From Lingula anatina (taxonomy: Eukaryota; Brachiopoda; Lingulata; Lingulida; Lingulidae), in contig NW_019775180.1 in NCBI RefSeq assembly GCF_001039355.2, positions 229,337 to 293,336 on the forward strand: a DNA stretch of 64,000 nucleotides, given 5' to 3'. Shown here one piece after another: positions 35,689 to 48,559 of the stretch. A program made the translations under genes and the position numbers. The notes beneath the pieces were generated by a model that worked only from the letters and a program-made list of their open reading frames with translations, was not told where the DNA came from and made no database searches. How positions within the stretch are numbered: position 1 is the stretch's first letter; the number at the start of each line of letters is the position of its first letter.

Positions 35689-37039
35689 TTACTTACTTTT
35701 TACGGAAAATTGAATACGTTTACCGAAGGTGTGAATAGTGACACATCTCCCCAAATGAAAGAAATGAATCATTAAAAAATATATTAAACTACCTCATTCA
35801 AATTACTTTATATATGTGCGTTGGACCAAATAGTAGGGGGCGTCAATGCTTATGATTCACCGTTTCTCAACATCCAGCATCCAACGGTATTTTTTTTAAT
35901 GGATTTTATCTACATCAATTTTCATGTAGAAACCACATTTTACGAATGTTTTCTTTTAGTTACTTATTTGTGGTTTTTCTGAAACGATGCAGACCTTTAG
36001 GCATATAAATAATCAATAAATATAGACCTGTAAGTATAATATTGTTAATCAGCCGGGGATATGCAGTGGAGAAGGGGCAAAGAATATTAATTATATTTTT
36101 TTCGAAGATCTGACGCAATGAAACAGAATGGAACGGATTGAGAGCTTTAAATATATGTGGATATAACATACTCTTATATCAATATTAAATTATGTGTGAG
36201 ATAAAACACTGACAACCTGGACAATATATGCCAGAAGTCCTCAAGCGTCGAGCGTATTTCACCGAAAAAGATCCCTAAAACCGAATAAAGCAAACATCCC
36301 CACAATCACATAACTTCTTTAGGGGTGAATGACTGGATAAGAAGTATTTCTACCCACAATCTTTAAAATTTGAAAACTTTAACGTTTTCGATCCAAAATA
36401 CTTTTTTTTTGACAAGTGTGCAGACAAATGTAATTATTTATAAACCTTATGATGGTCTTTGCTTCGGTCACCGAAAATGCTAACAAGTACAACATTGATT
36501 ATTCTATAAACACGAAAGCTCAGAAAACATCCTATTGCATAAGAATGTGGGTGTGTTTGAAAAACTAAGACAACAGATATTTGGAACCACCGAAAATAAA
36601 GAAGGCCATTTAAAACATCGATCAAGTTCACATCGTAGGTTTAATGAAGTGTGTAAATATCGTAAACTGTTTATGAACCTTCGTGTGGGCTTCTGGTTGG
36701 TCTTCGGAACTGAAAACAAGAACGACATTAATCTCTCAATTAACGCCTACGCGTACATGTATGTGTTTGAAAACGCTTGCCATTGTGAAAGAATTAAGGC
36801 GGCATAATTGCCAATACGACTGACTTCGCATATTTGATTTAGATGAATGGATGAGTGAATATGTGGACAGTGTCAAAGCCATTCTATTATTTGGTGTTAA
36901 ACATCTTTCTGAACTCAAAATGAGGGGCTGGGCTTCGACGTGTACATGCATTTTGAATATTCATGGTACTACTTGCCGCCTGCCTCTGATTCTTAAAACG
37001 GCCCATATGCTCGTTACGCACTTAACGGTCTGCACATAG
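34940..37039. other. Upstream region of the neurotrophin gene
   Basis: No gene is supported. It contains an (ATT)n run at 35649-35686. Several 60-90 codon open frames on both strands overlap one another at 36430-37030 and look random. Confidence 0.4.
35649..35686. repeat. (ATT)n microsatellite
   Basis: About twelve tandem ATT units. Confidence 0.95.
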
Positions 37040-37047
37040 TATATAAG
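37040..37047 (+). promoter_or_regulatory. TATA box of the neurotrophin gene
   Basis: TATATAAG lies 115 bases before the inferred start codon at 37162. This would place the transcription start near 37070 and give a 5' UTR of about 90 bases. A GT donor near 37075 leaves open an extra 5' intron. Confidence 0.45.
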
Positions 37048-37161
37048 CAGGTCTCACACAGAATCTGTACTCCAGGTAAACAGTAATTGGTATCATTGAA
37101 ACTATAGTAACGGACTTCAGTTAATTGGCCAAAACAAGACGAATATATCACCGGAACAACA

Positions 37162-39601
37162 ATGAGATGCATGTGGGTAGGTATATCGAGCAATTTTTAA
37201 AGAGCATTGGTTGACATTTTCTTACATTTTAGATTGTCACGTAAGTTTCGTATGTTTTGCTTGGTCTAATCGAATTTGTACGAACCATTTCCGGCGTTTT
37301 TTTTTTCGGAAGCTGACCAATAGCCCATGGTCAAATTGATTCACCGCTTGACTATACAGGGCTTATACATTGAACTACGACACAAGTTAATATATTGCCA
37401 ATAAATCTATGGTTTTACGCATATTTTTAAATGTCAATAATCTTAAAGAAATGGCAGTAGAATGTTATTAAGTTTAAGGAGCCGCGTAGTTTTCAGACGT
37501 CAATTTAACCCTATGAATATATGTTTGCAATATGTTTCTAAAAAAACAACAAAACACCACTATCAGCATTATTTTTAGATAGAAAAAATACTGTACTTTT
37601 GAAAACGAGTGTTTTTTATTAACATTGTCATAGATGTAATTGTAAAAGACTCAATTTTTGCATTATTCCATTTATCATCTTTTTCATATTGACGCTCTGC
37701 GAAGTAAACAACAAATACGTTGCTTAATTAATTTCTTATCTCCATTTTCTTATGTTAGACTATTCCAGGAACGGCTTATCGTATTTCTTTCATTCTAAAC
37801 AGAGCTGTAGGAAAGAGTGCCGCACTTTCAAGATCAATAAAATACCACAGCTCACCGGTGTAAAACATGTTTTGAATATACACAATGTGTATGTCCAGTT
37901 GTCTCATTCGCAGAACTAATGTTTAAAGACACATATAGATGTGACATTATTAAGACTCTTTTGTCACAGGGAATAGTGAAAGATCAGCCAATACATCATC
38001 ATTTCAGAAAACGTCTTACCATTTTAATGTAACTTAGGCTCTTTGAGTTCCACTCAATATATATACATATATATTAGTATCATAACAATGCGAAGGTAAT
38101 ACTCCTTACAAAAACAAGTCAGACGGGCTTCAGAAATTGTTAATCCAAAAGCTACAGAAAACCCCAAAATGTCGGTAATGTAAAGATGTTAACAAGAATT
38201 AAATAAACATGGAATTCTTAACAAGCCATGGTCAGCAAATGGTTCGTTTCCCTCTATCCAAGTGTTGTTAATGACCCGTGATTCGTACTTGTTAGCCATG
38301 CGTGTAAGCAATGATCTGGCAATAGTGTGGGAATGTGTTTATCAAGCTCTTTTATCAGATAAGAGATTTAATCATTTGGTAGTTAGCGAGAAAACAAGTT
38401 GCAACAGCCAGATTGAAGCGTAGGATTGATTAAAAACTGTGTCATTATTCTGTGTCCTATAGTTTGAACAAATATTTTTCGAGTTATTTAGGGGAATTTA
38501 TCAAAAACGGTTTTACTTCTCCGTAAAAAAACAAAGCCAAAGGGGAATTATCATCCCAAATAAAGAAATTAGGTGTTATCACATTCTTCTTAATGCATAT
38601 TGGTCTATACCGGTGCTTCCAATTACCAACAAATCAAAGAAGATGGAACAATAAAGAACTTGATAGCGTGGGTTTATTTCCTTTTAATATACCAATTCGT
38701 CAGTCATTTACAAAAGTGCGTAGTCTTGGGAAAATTACCAACATAGGTGTATTATAGTTGTTGATTGCGGGATTACAAACTGATTAACCATCAGATAGGG
38801 TTCTGTATACGGCAGGTATTCTGCTGCTTAGATACAGCACAAACGGTTATGTAGCTACACAACACCAACAGGACTACTTTTCGGGTATTTTACATACTGT
38901 AACATGTAAGTTTTTTTATTTTTCATCCTTAGGAACCAGGTTTCCTTGTGGCAGCTATGGCAGTTGTTTTGTTTGTACCAGCCATAGCTGTTCCGCTGAA
39001 TTCTACACCGTCCAGTTTCATGTCGACATCATCCAACAAAAGATCATCAAACGGTAATACCCAAAAACATCTACCAGTGCCAAGGCTTGAACCCAAGAGA
39101 CCCTTAATTCTAGATCTTGAGCCAGATCCAAGAAAGGCAAGTCATCTTGTTTTATTGTCATCTACCGTGCCTTCTCACACACCATTAGAAACAATTCCCG
39201 AGGAAATATTATGGGGACTAAATGCCACAAACCGAAATCGGGTCAAAAAAGAATTTGACTTTATAAAACGACCAGTGTGTGACGTAATATCGCGATGGAA
39301 TCCTAAAACTGAAGCTATAGATATGGCTGGCAACGTAGTGACTGTAGTTCAGAAGATATCCGTTGGAAATAGTGTTGTGAACCAATTTTTCTACGAAAGG
39401 AGTTGTGCCCATGAAGAGCGTTATTGTAAAGGCATAGACTCTAAGAAATTTGAATCACAGTGTGAAACAAGAAACATGTATGGATATGCAAAAGTTCGCG
39501 ACCGATATGGCACTGAAGGCTGGGGAAGAATAGCCATACCAGGAGGTTGTGAGTGCGTATTTTACCAAAAGGACCCATTTGGTTTAATAGACAATAATTG
39601 A
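37162..39601 (+). CDS. Neurotrophin (NGF/BDNF-family) precursor, two coding exons, 227 residues
   Basis: The main exon, 38933-39601, starts at a good acceptor (TTTTTCATCCTTAG) in phase 0. The only short upstream exon found that fits is 37162-37176 (MRCMW, donor GTAGGT). Joined, they give a signal peptide MRCMWEPGFLVAAMAVVLFV followed by PAIA. If that exon is wrong, the ATG at 38957 still gives a shorter leader. The propeptide (about 30-115) has two N-glycosylation sites (NST, NAT) and dibasic sites before the mature domain. The mature domain starts near CDVISRW. Six cysteines at 121, 163, 170, 182, 211 and 213 give spacings 42-7-12-29-2, close to NGF (43-10-12-28-2), which marks the cystine knot. 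GNVVTVV, CKGID and CECV are family hallmarks. Secreted dimeric ligands of this family act on Trk and p75 receptors. Invertebrate neurotrophins are known from molluscs, annelids and deuterostomes. Confidence 0.93.
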
Positions 39602-39610
39602 CATAAAAAG

Positions 39611-39664
39611 AAAAGTATTTGAAAGAAGTGCGTGACCCAAAAGTATTTGAAAGAAGTGCGTGAC
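39611..39664. repeat. 28-bp tandem duplication
   Basis: AAAAGTATTTGAAAGAAGTG with the following CGTGAC occurs twice, at 39611 and 39639, ten bases after the neurotrophin stop codon. The copies are identical over 26 bases. Confidence 0.95.
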
Positions 39665-39671
39665 GCAGATC

Positions 39672-39673
<2 letters not shown>

Positions 39674-39721
<48 letters not shown>
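39674..39721. repeat. (TA)n microsatellite
   Basis: About 23 TA units directly downstream of the 28-bp duplication. Confidence 0.95.
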
Positions 39722-39723
<2 letters not shown>

Positions 39724-40981
39724 CTATTAGATACGCTTGTTCAAGCGTCAGTTTTTATTTTTGGCCTTTGTTCATTAACATTAACTTTGAATACCGCAAA
39801 CATCCATTTACAGCAACTATAGGCATACACCCCTTTGGTTATGTCGATGGCAAATTAGAATAATGCCGAAGAGACTAGTTTTCGTGAATTCTTGTATGAA
39901 ATGGGCTTTTGAAAGCTCACTTCAGAATAGCGAAATGATTGATAGGCATTTAGGTGCCGTTTAGTACATCTGCTTCGTGACAAGATGGACATACGTACCA
40001 TATTGCTTTCAAAGCACCGCCCCGTGTGTCACGTCGTAATGGAACGAATTACCAAAAAATAGTGTCGTAAGACTTGCCATTTTAGAGGGTTCACAGTAGT
40101 TATTCCACAGTGGCGGTAATTTTCACACAGATATCTTTTCTGCTGTAGATGCGAGTAGATGAAAAAAGATCCAATAGATGGAGCAAGTTAAATATGGATC
40201 TCTTGTGGAAATGATGAATTTTCGGATAGTAAAATAGATCACTGAGTGTATTACTTATATCATGCGTATATTAAAATAAACTGTGTATTACATCCATAAA
40301 GAATGATGATGACTTTAGTTGGATAAATTTAATTCTATAGCTCCGTTTTTGAAGGTTGATAATGGTGTCTAAATTTCCGAAACCCTAATTGAATTGACAG
40401 TATGTAACTTTCGCCACTTAATTTAAATTGGATAGAATAAATGTGTGATCTTTGTACCGATGGCTCTCTTTCTCTTTCAAACTGTAGGTTGTTTACAATT
40501 TAAAATATATATTCAAAACGAAAAGTGAACTGCGCCTTTATTTGGACAATCTTATCCAATAAGGTTATTGCTAGGGAACTGTAGCAGTCAAGCATCTCTT
40601 ATTTGTACGAAAATTCCAAGCTTGCATGACCCCCCCCCCCTCCAACAGTCCCTGAATGCATAGACATGGATGCGATACTAAAGCCAGCAAACGCTTTGTT
40701 ACGCTATTTTTGCTTTTAATTCTTTTATACTAATTAAAACAGTCTCCCACTTTTGGTGAAACAGGAATATACATGTTGTAAGTTTTCTTTTCATTAGGAG
40801 TGCTGGTGCTCGAAATCTCGACAAATAGGTATGTTTGCATATAAAGTATTACCAAATGGACCAGAATGGACGATGTTACTTGATACGCCATGCTTGTGAT
40901 ATTCTTATAAATATTTATTTCACTATTCTTTGCTTTAATTTATTATTTGTTGACTGCATTTAACTTATTTAGATAAGAATG

Positions 40982-41009
40982 TGCAAAAGTTCACGACCGA
41001 TATGGCACT
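40982..41009 (+). pseudogene. 28-bp copy of neurotrophin coding sequence
   Basis: TGCAAAAGTTC-A-CGACCGATATGGCACT matches the coding exon at 39487-39514 at 27 of 28 positions, in the same orientation. In the gene it encodes AKVRDRYGT, next to the cystine-knot core. The similarity stops abruptly on both sides. Confidence 0.85.
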
Positions 41010-41825
41010 ACTAATCAAAAATTGACACATTGAATCAATCAATTATGATGAAACATATTCCATGTCCCAAAACAATACCAAAAGTTTTGTACGTTTAAGA
41101 ATGTATTATAAGATAAGTGTTTCACAAACTATAGAAAAATGCTCTCTCCTTTGACAATTGGTATTAATTTAATATTTTTAAAAGGCGCGGTGGTCGTTCA
41201 GGTGGTACAAGGGAGTTGGATAGGGGGTAGTGTGGTAGTGTTGACCTTGCAGGACAGTGGTATGCAAATAAAGTTGATCGTTCACCCTTTCTATTTAATT
41301 TCTGGAGGTTTTTTATTGGCTGACAAGGAAATAACTGAAGAAAGATTACAAAAGAGCCAGAATTCGCCCAAGCTCTTAGGATTGGCCAGCAGTAGCCATG
41401 GGTCCTCCAAACAACGCTCACTGTAGGCAGAAACATGGTTGAATGAACGCCTTTGATTGATAAGTTGCCAGTGATGTGCAGGGAATGCAAAGATGAGTCT
41501 CAATGTAGGTCGGACATTGCTCGGAGGTATCGTCCATTATTGTCTTCGGTTGTACAAAAGACGTACAGGGAAGGAATGCCAGTGGCTCAAGGATGCACAG
41601 GTAGTTCGTGCTGGTTCTACATGAAGAGCTTAGATGAAGTCTTTCAAATGAGGCAAAATGAACTCTGGACCATTTACGTACACACGCTTTTTGCGGGCTC
41701 TGGCGAATTTTGACCGTCCTGGTCGTATTTCTGGTCGCACAAGAGCGACACAAAGGTCGCAACTCTCTGTAAAGGGGTTTTAGGTCCAATGGGGCCCCAG
41801 AACAAATTTAGGTTGGTGGCCACTA

Positions 41826-43456
41826 TACAACATTGGTCAAAAAGGTTGTCCCACCTTCAGTATCATGTGCTTTTATATATAAATGATCAGATCACAGGTG
41901 AAATTTTTTATAAATAGTGATGTTCATTTCAGATATCATAACTAACATGATTAGAGATACAGAAAATACAAACTAGCGGTGAAGATATCAATATTTTTAT
42001 TTATTCACATTTATTACATGTACCCCCTCAAATCCGACGTTTCACTGTGATTTTCACAGACGTAAAGAAATGCCCATTAAATTGAAATGACACCACTAAA
42101 TGTCACCAAATTTACATACATTTAGCATTAGGGCCTGCTCGTTAAAGGCTATGTGTCTAATAGCGTTTGTGTTTACCGCGTATTGTAACTATCTCCTGTA
42201 GGCGGCGCGACCTGCCTTCAACAAGGGTAACAAAAATTCTGTTTTTTTTTTTTTATTGTCCCATTCTTCCTAAAGAGCTTGGGGGCGTTGGTCCAGATTA
42301 TTAGGAGTTTGGTTCTCCTTTGCATTGCACACTTCACTTCATGCCACAGATGCTTAGTAAGGTTGATAACAGGGCTCAAAGATGGTTGCTCCATCCTCGG
42401 AACATTGGGTTTCTGCAACAAATCTTCCAGCAGAAGAGAGCTGTGAGCAAGTGCATTTCCACGATGACGTCTGCAGTATCCCTGAAGTTACCTCTTGCAA
42501 ATGGTTGTTGAGAATGTTTCAGTGAAATGCCCCAGTAACGTTCTTTTTCAGAAAGAACAATGTTCTAAAACCATGGGCTTGGAATGCTCACCAAACATGG
42601 ACTGGCCTGACACCGCAGGCGATATTATTCTGCACACATCTTCCAAAAAGCATTTTGCAACATGTCTACGGGCCCTAATTTGACCATCGAAGGCATACAA
42701 GAAATACCTTGTTTCTTCAGCAAAAGCAACTTGTTCCTAGTGATGATTGACCAAGGTCTGGTAGTTCTGGGATCAGTGAACATTCTCAACTAATACCTCA
42801 TTCCATCTGCAAGAGGGAACTTCGGGGATGATCCAGGCCTCATCATGACAGCACACTTGCACACAGTTCTCATGTAGTGAGTAATTTGTTGCAGAAACCC
42901 AATGCTTTGAGGCTGGAGAAACAATCTTTGCATCCTGATAATAAACTTACTGAGCACCCGAGACATGAATTGAAGTGTGCAATCCAGAGGAGAATAAAAC
43001 TCCAAATAGTCCGGACCAATTCCGCCAAGCTTTTTTAGGAAACATGGGACAATTTTCAACAAAACAGAATTGTTGTCCTTGTTGAAAGCAGCGGAGATAA
43101 TTACAGTACAGGAGATAATTACAGTACGCGGTAAATACACATGCTAATAGACACGTAACCTTTAACGAGTACACCCTGATGCTAAACGTGTGTAAATTTG
43201 GTGACACTTGGTGGTGTCTTTTCAATTTAATGGGCATTTCTTTACCTCCGTGGAAATGACAGTGGAACATCGGATTTGAGGGGGTACATATAATAAACTA
43301 AATAAATGGTATTAAATATGGATATCTTCACCGCTAGTTTGTATTTTCTGTAACACTAATCATGTTAATTATGGTGTCTGGAATGAAAATCAACATTCAA
43401 AGCAATTAACTCCTGTGATGGGGGTGGGACAACCTTTTTGGAACAAACAATGTGTA
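41826..43456 (-). mobile_element. Palindromic Tc1/mariner-like element with long inverted arms and decayed transposase
   Basis: The ends start and finish with TA, and the terminal motif GGTTGTCCCACC is mirrored. Unlike a normal Tc1 element, the inverted repeat runs far inward: 41826-42440 and about 42850-43456 are reverse complements with about 10-20% divergence. This includes the transposase C-terminal coding part, present on minus at 42220-42440 (SLSPVINLTKHLWHEVK, matching the SPDLNPIEHLWDELK block) and inverted at about 42850-43070. The unpaired centre, read on minus, keeps a block matching the DDE region (EETRYFLYAFDGQIRARRHV, then QSMFGEHS). Stops and frameshifts are present and the N-terminal DNA-binding part is missing, so it is dead. 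It is the longer relative of the 32402-32880 element. Confidence 0.8.
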
Positions 43457-46400
43457 CAACATTTTAGAAACGTTCAACAAACATCTTTTATGCCAGAAGA
43501 CGAAACGTCTTCTTGACCAAGACCATTTTCTGAGAAGTGGACAGAGCCAAATTTAACAACAGCTGAGATGCACTGCTGTAGCTGAGATTTTGGCTCAGCA
43601 GTAGCAATGTATTGAGTAGCAAGTGTAACAAAAAAATGGGTTTTCACAACCCTGACACACAAAGATACCGCGCTTTTCAACTGTTAAACCTTCTGCTATT
43701 TATTATATATCTGTATTTGCACGAATGTACTTTATTAATATGAGCAGAATAGTTTTGATAAAAGGCAAAGAAATATTTTTAAAATTTGGTGCAAAGAAGT
43801 TTTGTTTTGGTTGCCAAAATTTCTAGGTACGTTTGAAATACACGAACTGTTTAACTCGGCAAGGGCTTTGATAATGGAAAAATTGCACTACGAGATAACA
43901 ATTACGTTTATCTGAATCTATGTTTATTTTGCAGCAATTGCTTTACCATACAAGCAAATGTATTGATTCTTTACCAGATAAAGCGCTATTGTTTCTTCAC
44001 GAAGAAACTGGTTTTAGTACACGCAGTTTTTCTCCCATTACTTCTTTGTTCTGTAGCTTTTCCTGTGATAAACTTGCACTCAAAGTGCATGTCAGTCACA
44101 ATTTAGAGGCAAAAAAGCCTCAGTTCATTTGGTGTGAATAGAGTTTTTGAATTCAAATGGTATTTTAAGATTTGAAATCATCCGTGAAAAAAAGCACTCC
44201 TTTAGATTGAACCATAAACCTTTAAATGACCATCATCAGTAGGGGTTATTGAGGTGGTTTTCAGTCCATGGAAAGTTCAGAACACTTAATACAAGAAAGA
44301 CCAAGCATGCATAAGGGAACCACTCTCCCAGGACTGTAAATTCATGTTTTAACATCTCTCCCACGACTGAACATTCCTCTTCAAATATGTCCAGTCCCCA
44401 AGGACTGAAAATTCATTTTTATATTACCAATATCGGTGGGATGAAAATTCATCTTTTAATATTTGCAATATCAGTGGGCTGAAAATTCATCCAGTTATAT
44501 TACTATTTACCCAGACCTGAAAATTCACCTTTTTTAATATCACCAATATCCCAGTGCTGAAAAAAATAATCCTTTTACATTACCAGTCCCCTAGGACTGA
44601 AAATCCATCCTTTTTTAGTATAAGACTTTCGGGATTGGAAATTGGTATTTTAATAATACCAATCTCCCAAACAGAAAATTTGTCTTTTGCGATAGTTATA
44701 CTCCAGGGACTGAAAATTTGTGTTTAAACATTTAACCGATTGTTCAGTGATTTGAAACCGTTTATCGTCAGAAATAGGATAAAAAAGGAATGGTTTCTGA
44801 CATAAATCCATTCTTATTTTATTTTATTATTTTTTTTGTGACCACGCCTTTCCACTCCCTTATACTCCCATGTACATGTACCCTATAGAATAATACTGAT
44901 ATAGTTCTATGGAGAATTTTTTACTGAACTTGAATTTGGCAAGTGGAAACAATTCTCATTAGTTGCAAATCATAAAACGTCAAAATGTATTAAAGGCAAG
45001 ATATGTTTCTTGCTTATTACTTATTTTCATTGTGAATTACCTTGCATCTCTTACCTTTGAGGTGAAGTGATACGTGAAGAAAGGGAAATGCAAAAGACGT
45101 ATTAATCATGCATTTTCTATATTTCACTGTCGGAAATCGGTAATATTGGAGATCTGGTTCCTCTCTCGCAACATTTGTTTTTTACGAAGCCTCAGACCTT
45201 AGGTCAAAAACTGCCTTAGATGTCGTTGGCCTCCGTGACAAATAACGGGCATCAATCATTCAAATGAGCCACCCTAAGTACTGCTACTGATTTTAAAGTA
45301 GTTCTAGTGTTGTTGATATTAATGAAAATTGCATCAGTCGATGGACATTTGTTTTCCGTTATTACTTTTTCAACAGGAGAAGCGTAACGAACGCGTTCGT
45401 GCAGGCATTTCGCGGTTGAGTGTCTTACCAAGGGCAACGTTTTCTACCAGTGCCTCGCAGATAGGCTTTACCATGAACAACGTGTTCTCCTTAATTAACA
45501 AAAATAATTAGGTAGTCAATCGAAAAGAAAATCGTGAAAAGGATATAAGTACACAAAATGCAGGCGTTATTTGACTTACATTGTAAATGGAGGTTTGCTA
45601 GTGAAACAACGGTAAGACAATACTTTTGTATGAAATGTACAATGGAGCCAGACGGAAACTTCAGAAGGAAACTATTTGTGGAGGTACATAAAATCGGTTT
45701 GACCTTTCCTTCTGTTTTTTTCATTCATCCCTCAGAAATCATGTCAATGTTCCAACCAACCTGAAATATTGCGATCAAATTACACCGTATGAATAATTAT
45801 GTACCTTATGCATATATTCATAGCATTGGGCTAATTTGGATTTCGACCCTTTATGAATACATGATTTTAGATGTAATAAAAACCGTTATGATTATCACTC
45901 CGAGGTTGCGATATATGTTTTATGTTAAATTCTAATAATTCAAACACATCGTGTCTCCTTTAAAAAATCCGATGTGAATTGTTCCTCGTTTGGTCAACAA
46001 TCAAATTTCAGTAAGGGCTCTGGTGTACTTCCTTGATAATAATTATGATATTACAGACGTTCGCGAATGTGTTTACCGACGCAAAGTTGAGACTCGGCTT
46101 TGAAGGGGTGCAATTAAAGCACTTGCGTAGGTGCACATTAGCAACAAGAGTAAATGCTTAAATGGATACTTTGTCTGCACTCCAAATTACTCCATGTTAG
46201 CTGCCTCTCTCAGACAAAAATAAATCATTAAATTACTTTCAACGTAAAATGGTGTTTTCTATATGTATTTAAATCAAATGTCAAAAGGACAATAAAGGCT
46301 TCAGATTAAGAATTCTAAAACAAAGTGATGATAAAGATAATGATCAGAATATATATGTAGATCTATATACATGTATAATACATTTTCTTGGGACCAAATA

Positions 46401-46753
46401 TCTCTTTGACCAGTGAAGTTTTGATGCGGTAGTCTTTGTGGTGGCCAGTTATGACGCGCTGTGACGATGGTTAAACGAAATTTGAGGTACATGTAAGATA
46501 AGTCCTGCAGCGTCACTAAAAAAATTTAGATATCAAAAAATAGATTGGATATTAAGAAACATATATGTGAATAAAGGTGCATATTGCCCTAGATCTATGT
46601 CTCAACCCCCTCCGTCCCCTGAAAAAAATTCCCATATTATCTGTCACAGATATCCCATCTTATATATACGGGTGATATTAGAATATTTTCTTTTTTTATT
46701 TCAACGAGCTCTTACATGAATTTTTGTCTAGACCTCTGACCCAGGGTTAACTG
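43457..46753. other. Intergenic region
   Basis: No gene is supported. It holds the degenerate tandem repeat at 44320-44735. A 68-codon minus-strand frame at 43474-43680 directly abuts the transposon and may belong to the same interrupted unknown sequence as 41418-41789. Confidence 0.4.
44320..44735. repeat. Degenerate tandem repeat, 34-42 bp unit, about 11 copies
   Basis: The core GGACTGAAAATTCAT followed by a T-rich stretch recurs near 44331, 44365, 44402, 44437, 44474, 44514, 44556, 44595, 44632, 44670 and 44708. Several copies are preceded by AATATCCCAG or AGTCCCC. Copies are diverged, so the array is old. Confidence 0.8.
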
Positions 46754-48361
46754 CAGAAGTTCCTTTAGGCTATGGCTCTGATCCTAATACAGCACCAATG
46801 CCCTACAATTTGTATCGCCAATTGCTATTCCACTTATTTTACTGCAACGACAGTAGAATTTTACGAATAGAGTTGAAAACAAAATGAAGCTATGGGGATT
46901 TGAAATTAATTTTAAAAACTCTCTTTTAGTTGACCCCTTTTAATGGCAATGAATAACAGAAATGGTAAACGGTATATGAAGCCTATATCAAACGATAACT
47001 TTAATATCTTCATTAAAGTCGTATAAAATGAGTGAATGTGAAAATGCTAATAGATTATCTAAGCCAAAAAAAATCCAATTCCTTTCAATATAAAAATGCA
47101 TATTGTCTTTTTCTTATGTGGTGATTTTGTAACTTGTTACTTGTGTATTATGCGCAGAAGCATACTCAACGTTATATCTGGAAGACTGCTCTTGGCCAGT
47201 TATTGGCTGAATCGGGCTATTTTTACTGAAGTTGAAATGATTTGTTGCCACATTTTACTGGAAGCCCTTCAAAAAGTTCCGACTCGAGAATTGCCCCTAC
47301 TCTCTGAGCCAACGATTTTGCGCTTCCAACGATTCGAATATAATAATTTATTGTTATTATCTTAAACTCTATATTTCATAGATTGTGGATACTTTTGTGA
47401 TACAGTCGCGACGGAAAGCCGTAAAATGTTTCATCAATCATGTTTGTTACTTGGAAAGCATTCGTGAAGAATTGCTGGCATAGCAACAGAAGAACAGCAT
47501 CATACCACGTGTAACGATAATTGATGATATAGTGAAAGCTGTGTATCATAAGAATTCTTATCCTCATACATTTTGCCAACTAGCTATTAAGTCAGAGTTG
47601 ATGATGAGGGAGACGTTAAATGTCAGATATAAAATTATACGCACAAAAATATTTGGTAAATGGTACGCTTTACAGAATACATGCATGTCAGTGAGTCATT
47701 TGCTCTTGAAGACGTATCTACGTAAGATTTTAATATGTCTTTGTTTTATGAAATAAGTCCCTTTCAGTTTCTCAAAAACTTTATTTTTGACATTTTGTGA
47801 ACAGCATAGCATAAAATTCGACAAATCTGATTTTTTTCATTTTATACATGTAAGTCACACAGATTTGTGTAGCGTGCATGTATAAAATAAAAAAATGAAT
47901 AAAGTGATATTCGATTCAACTCTATATCATGATGAAATTTTCAATTGAACGTGAGAACAATGGAGTTAACTTTTCACTTGGCAAGCAGGAATTTAGAGTT
48001 AAAACTGCTTTTTGACAATATGCCTTTTTGAATGAAACAAACAGGGCACCTAGGAAACACTTGTCAAATAAGGCGACGTACGTTGGTGTATTTTAGCAAG
48101 GCTAATCAGGCATTTCCTTCCTTATGAAATTAAAGTGTGCTCATTTGCCCAGAACTACATTTTGCAAATACTGCCTTTCTGCTTTAGGTATTCCATGTAA
48201 AGGCTAAATGATTTCAAAATATGAAACTTCAGACGTGGAATGTATATTTCATTACTTTAACCACGTGTAAGCAGCACTAAATTGTCTGATCTTTTTCATC
48301 GGAACGAAAATATACAACTACTGAAAAGGACACGGAATTCTTTCGAAATATTTCACGTGCA
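46754..48361. repeat. Left copy of a 1.6 kb duplicated segment beside an assembly gap
   Basis: This segment is repeated almost exactly at 48560-50182. The left copy lacks a 15-base stretch present in the right copy (after CTTATTTTACTGC) and differs by a few substitutions, for example CTTGGCCAG against CTTGGTCAG. No gene is evident; the open frames inside are equal in both copies and have no splice context. Confidence 0.95.
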
Positions 48362-48559
48362 NNNNNNNNNNNNNNNNNNNNNNNNNNNNNNNNNNNNNNN
48401 NNNNNNNNNNNNNNNNNNNNNNNNNNNNNNNNNNNNNNNNNNNNNNNNNNNNNNNNNNNNNNNNNNNNNNNNNNNNNNNNNNNNNNNNNNNNNNNNNNNN
48501 NNNNNNNNNNNNNNNNNNNNNNNNNNNNNNNNNNNNNNNNNNNNNNNNNNNNNNNNNNN
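48362..48559. other. Assembly gap (198 N)
   Basis: A run of N flanked by the two copies of the duplicated segment. Confidence 1.

Larger units (their letters stand above)
39602..41825. other. 3' flank of the neurotrophin gene
   Basis: It contains a 28-bp tandem duplication, a (TA)n run, candidate AATAAA signals near 40274 and 40437, a C-run at about 40630-40641, and the 28-bp copy of the neurotrophin exon at 40982-41009. From about 41180 to the transposon at 41826 the DNA is richer in GC and has overlapping open frames on both strands (for example 41418-41789 minus). I could not assign these; the block may be an older repeat into which the Tc1-like element inserted. Confidence 0.4.

Noticed and set aside
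47096-47756. Open frames repeated identically at 48917-49577
   Set aside because: The repetition comes from duplication of the whole 1.6 kb segment, not from coding constraint.
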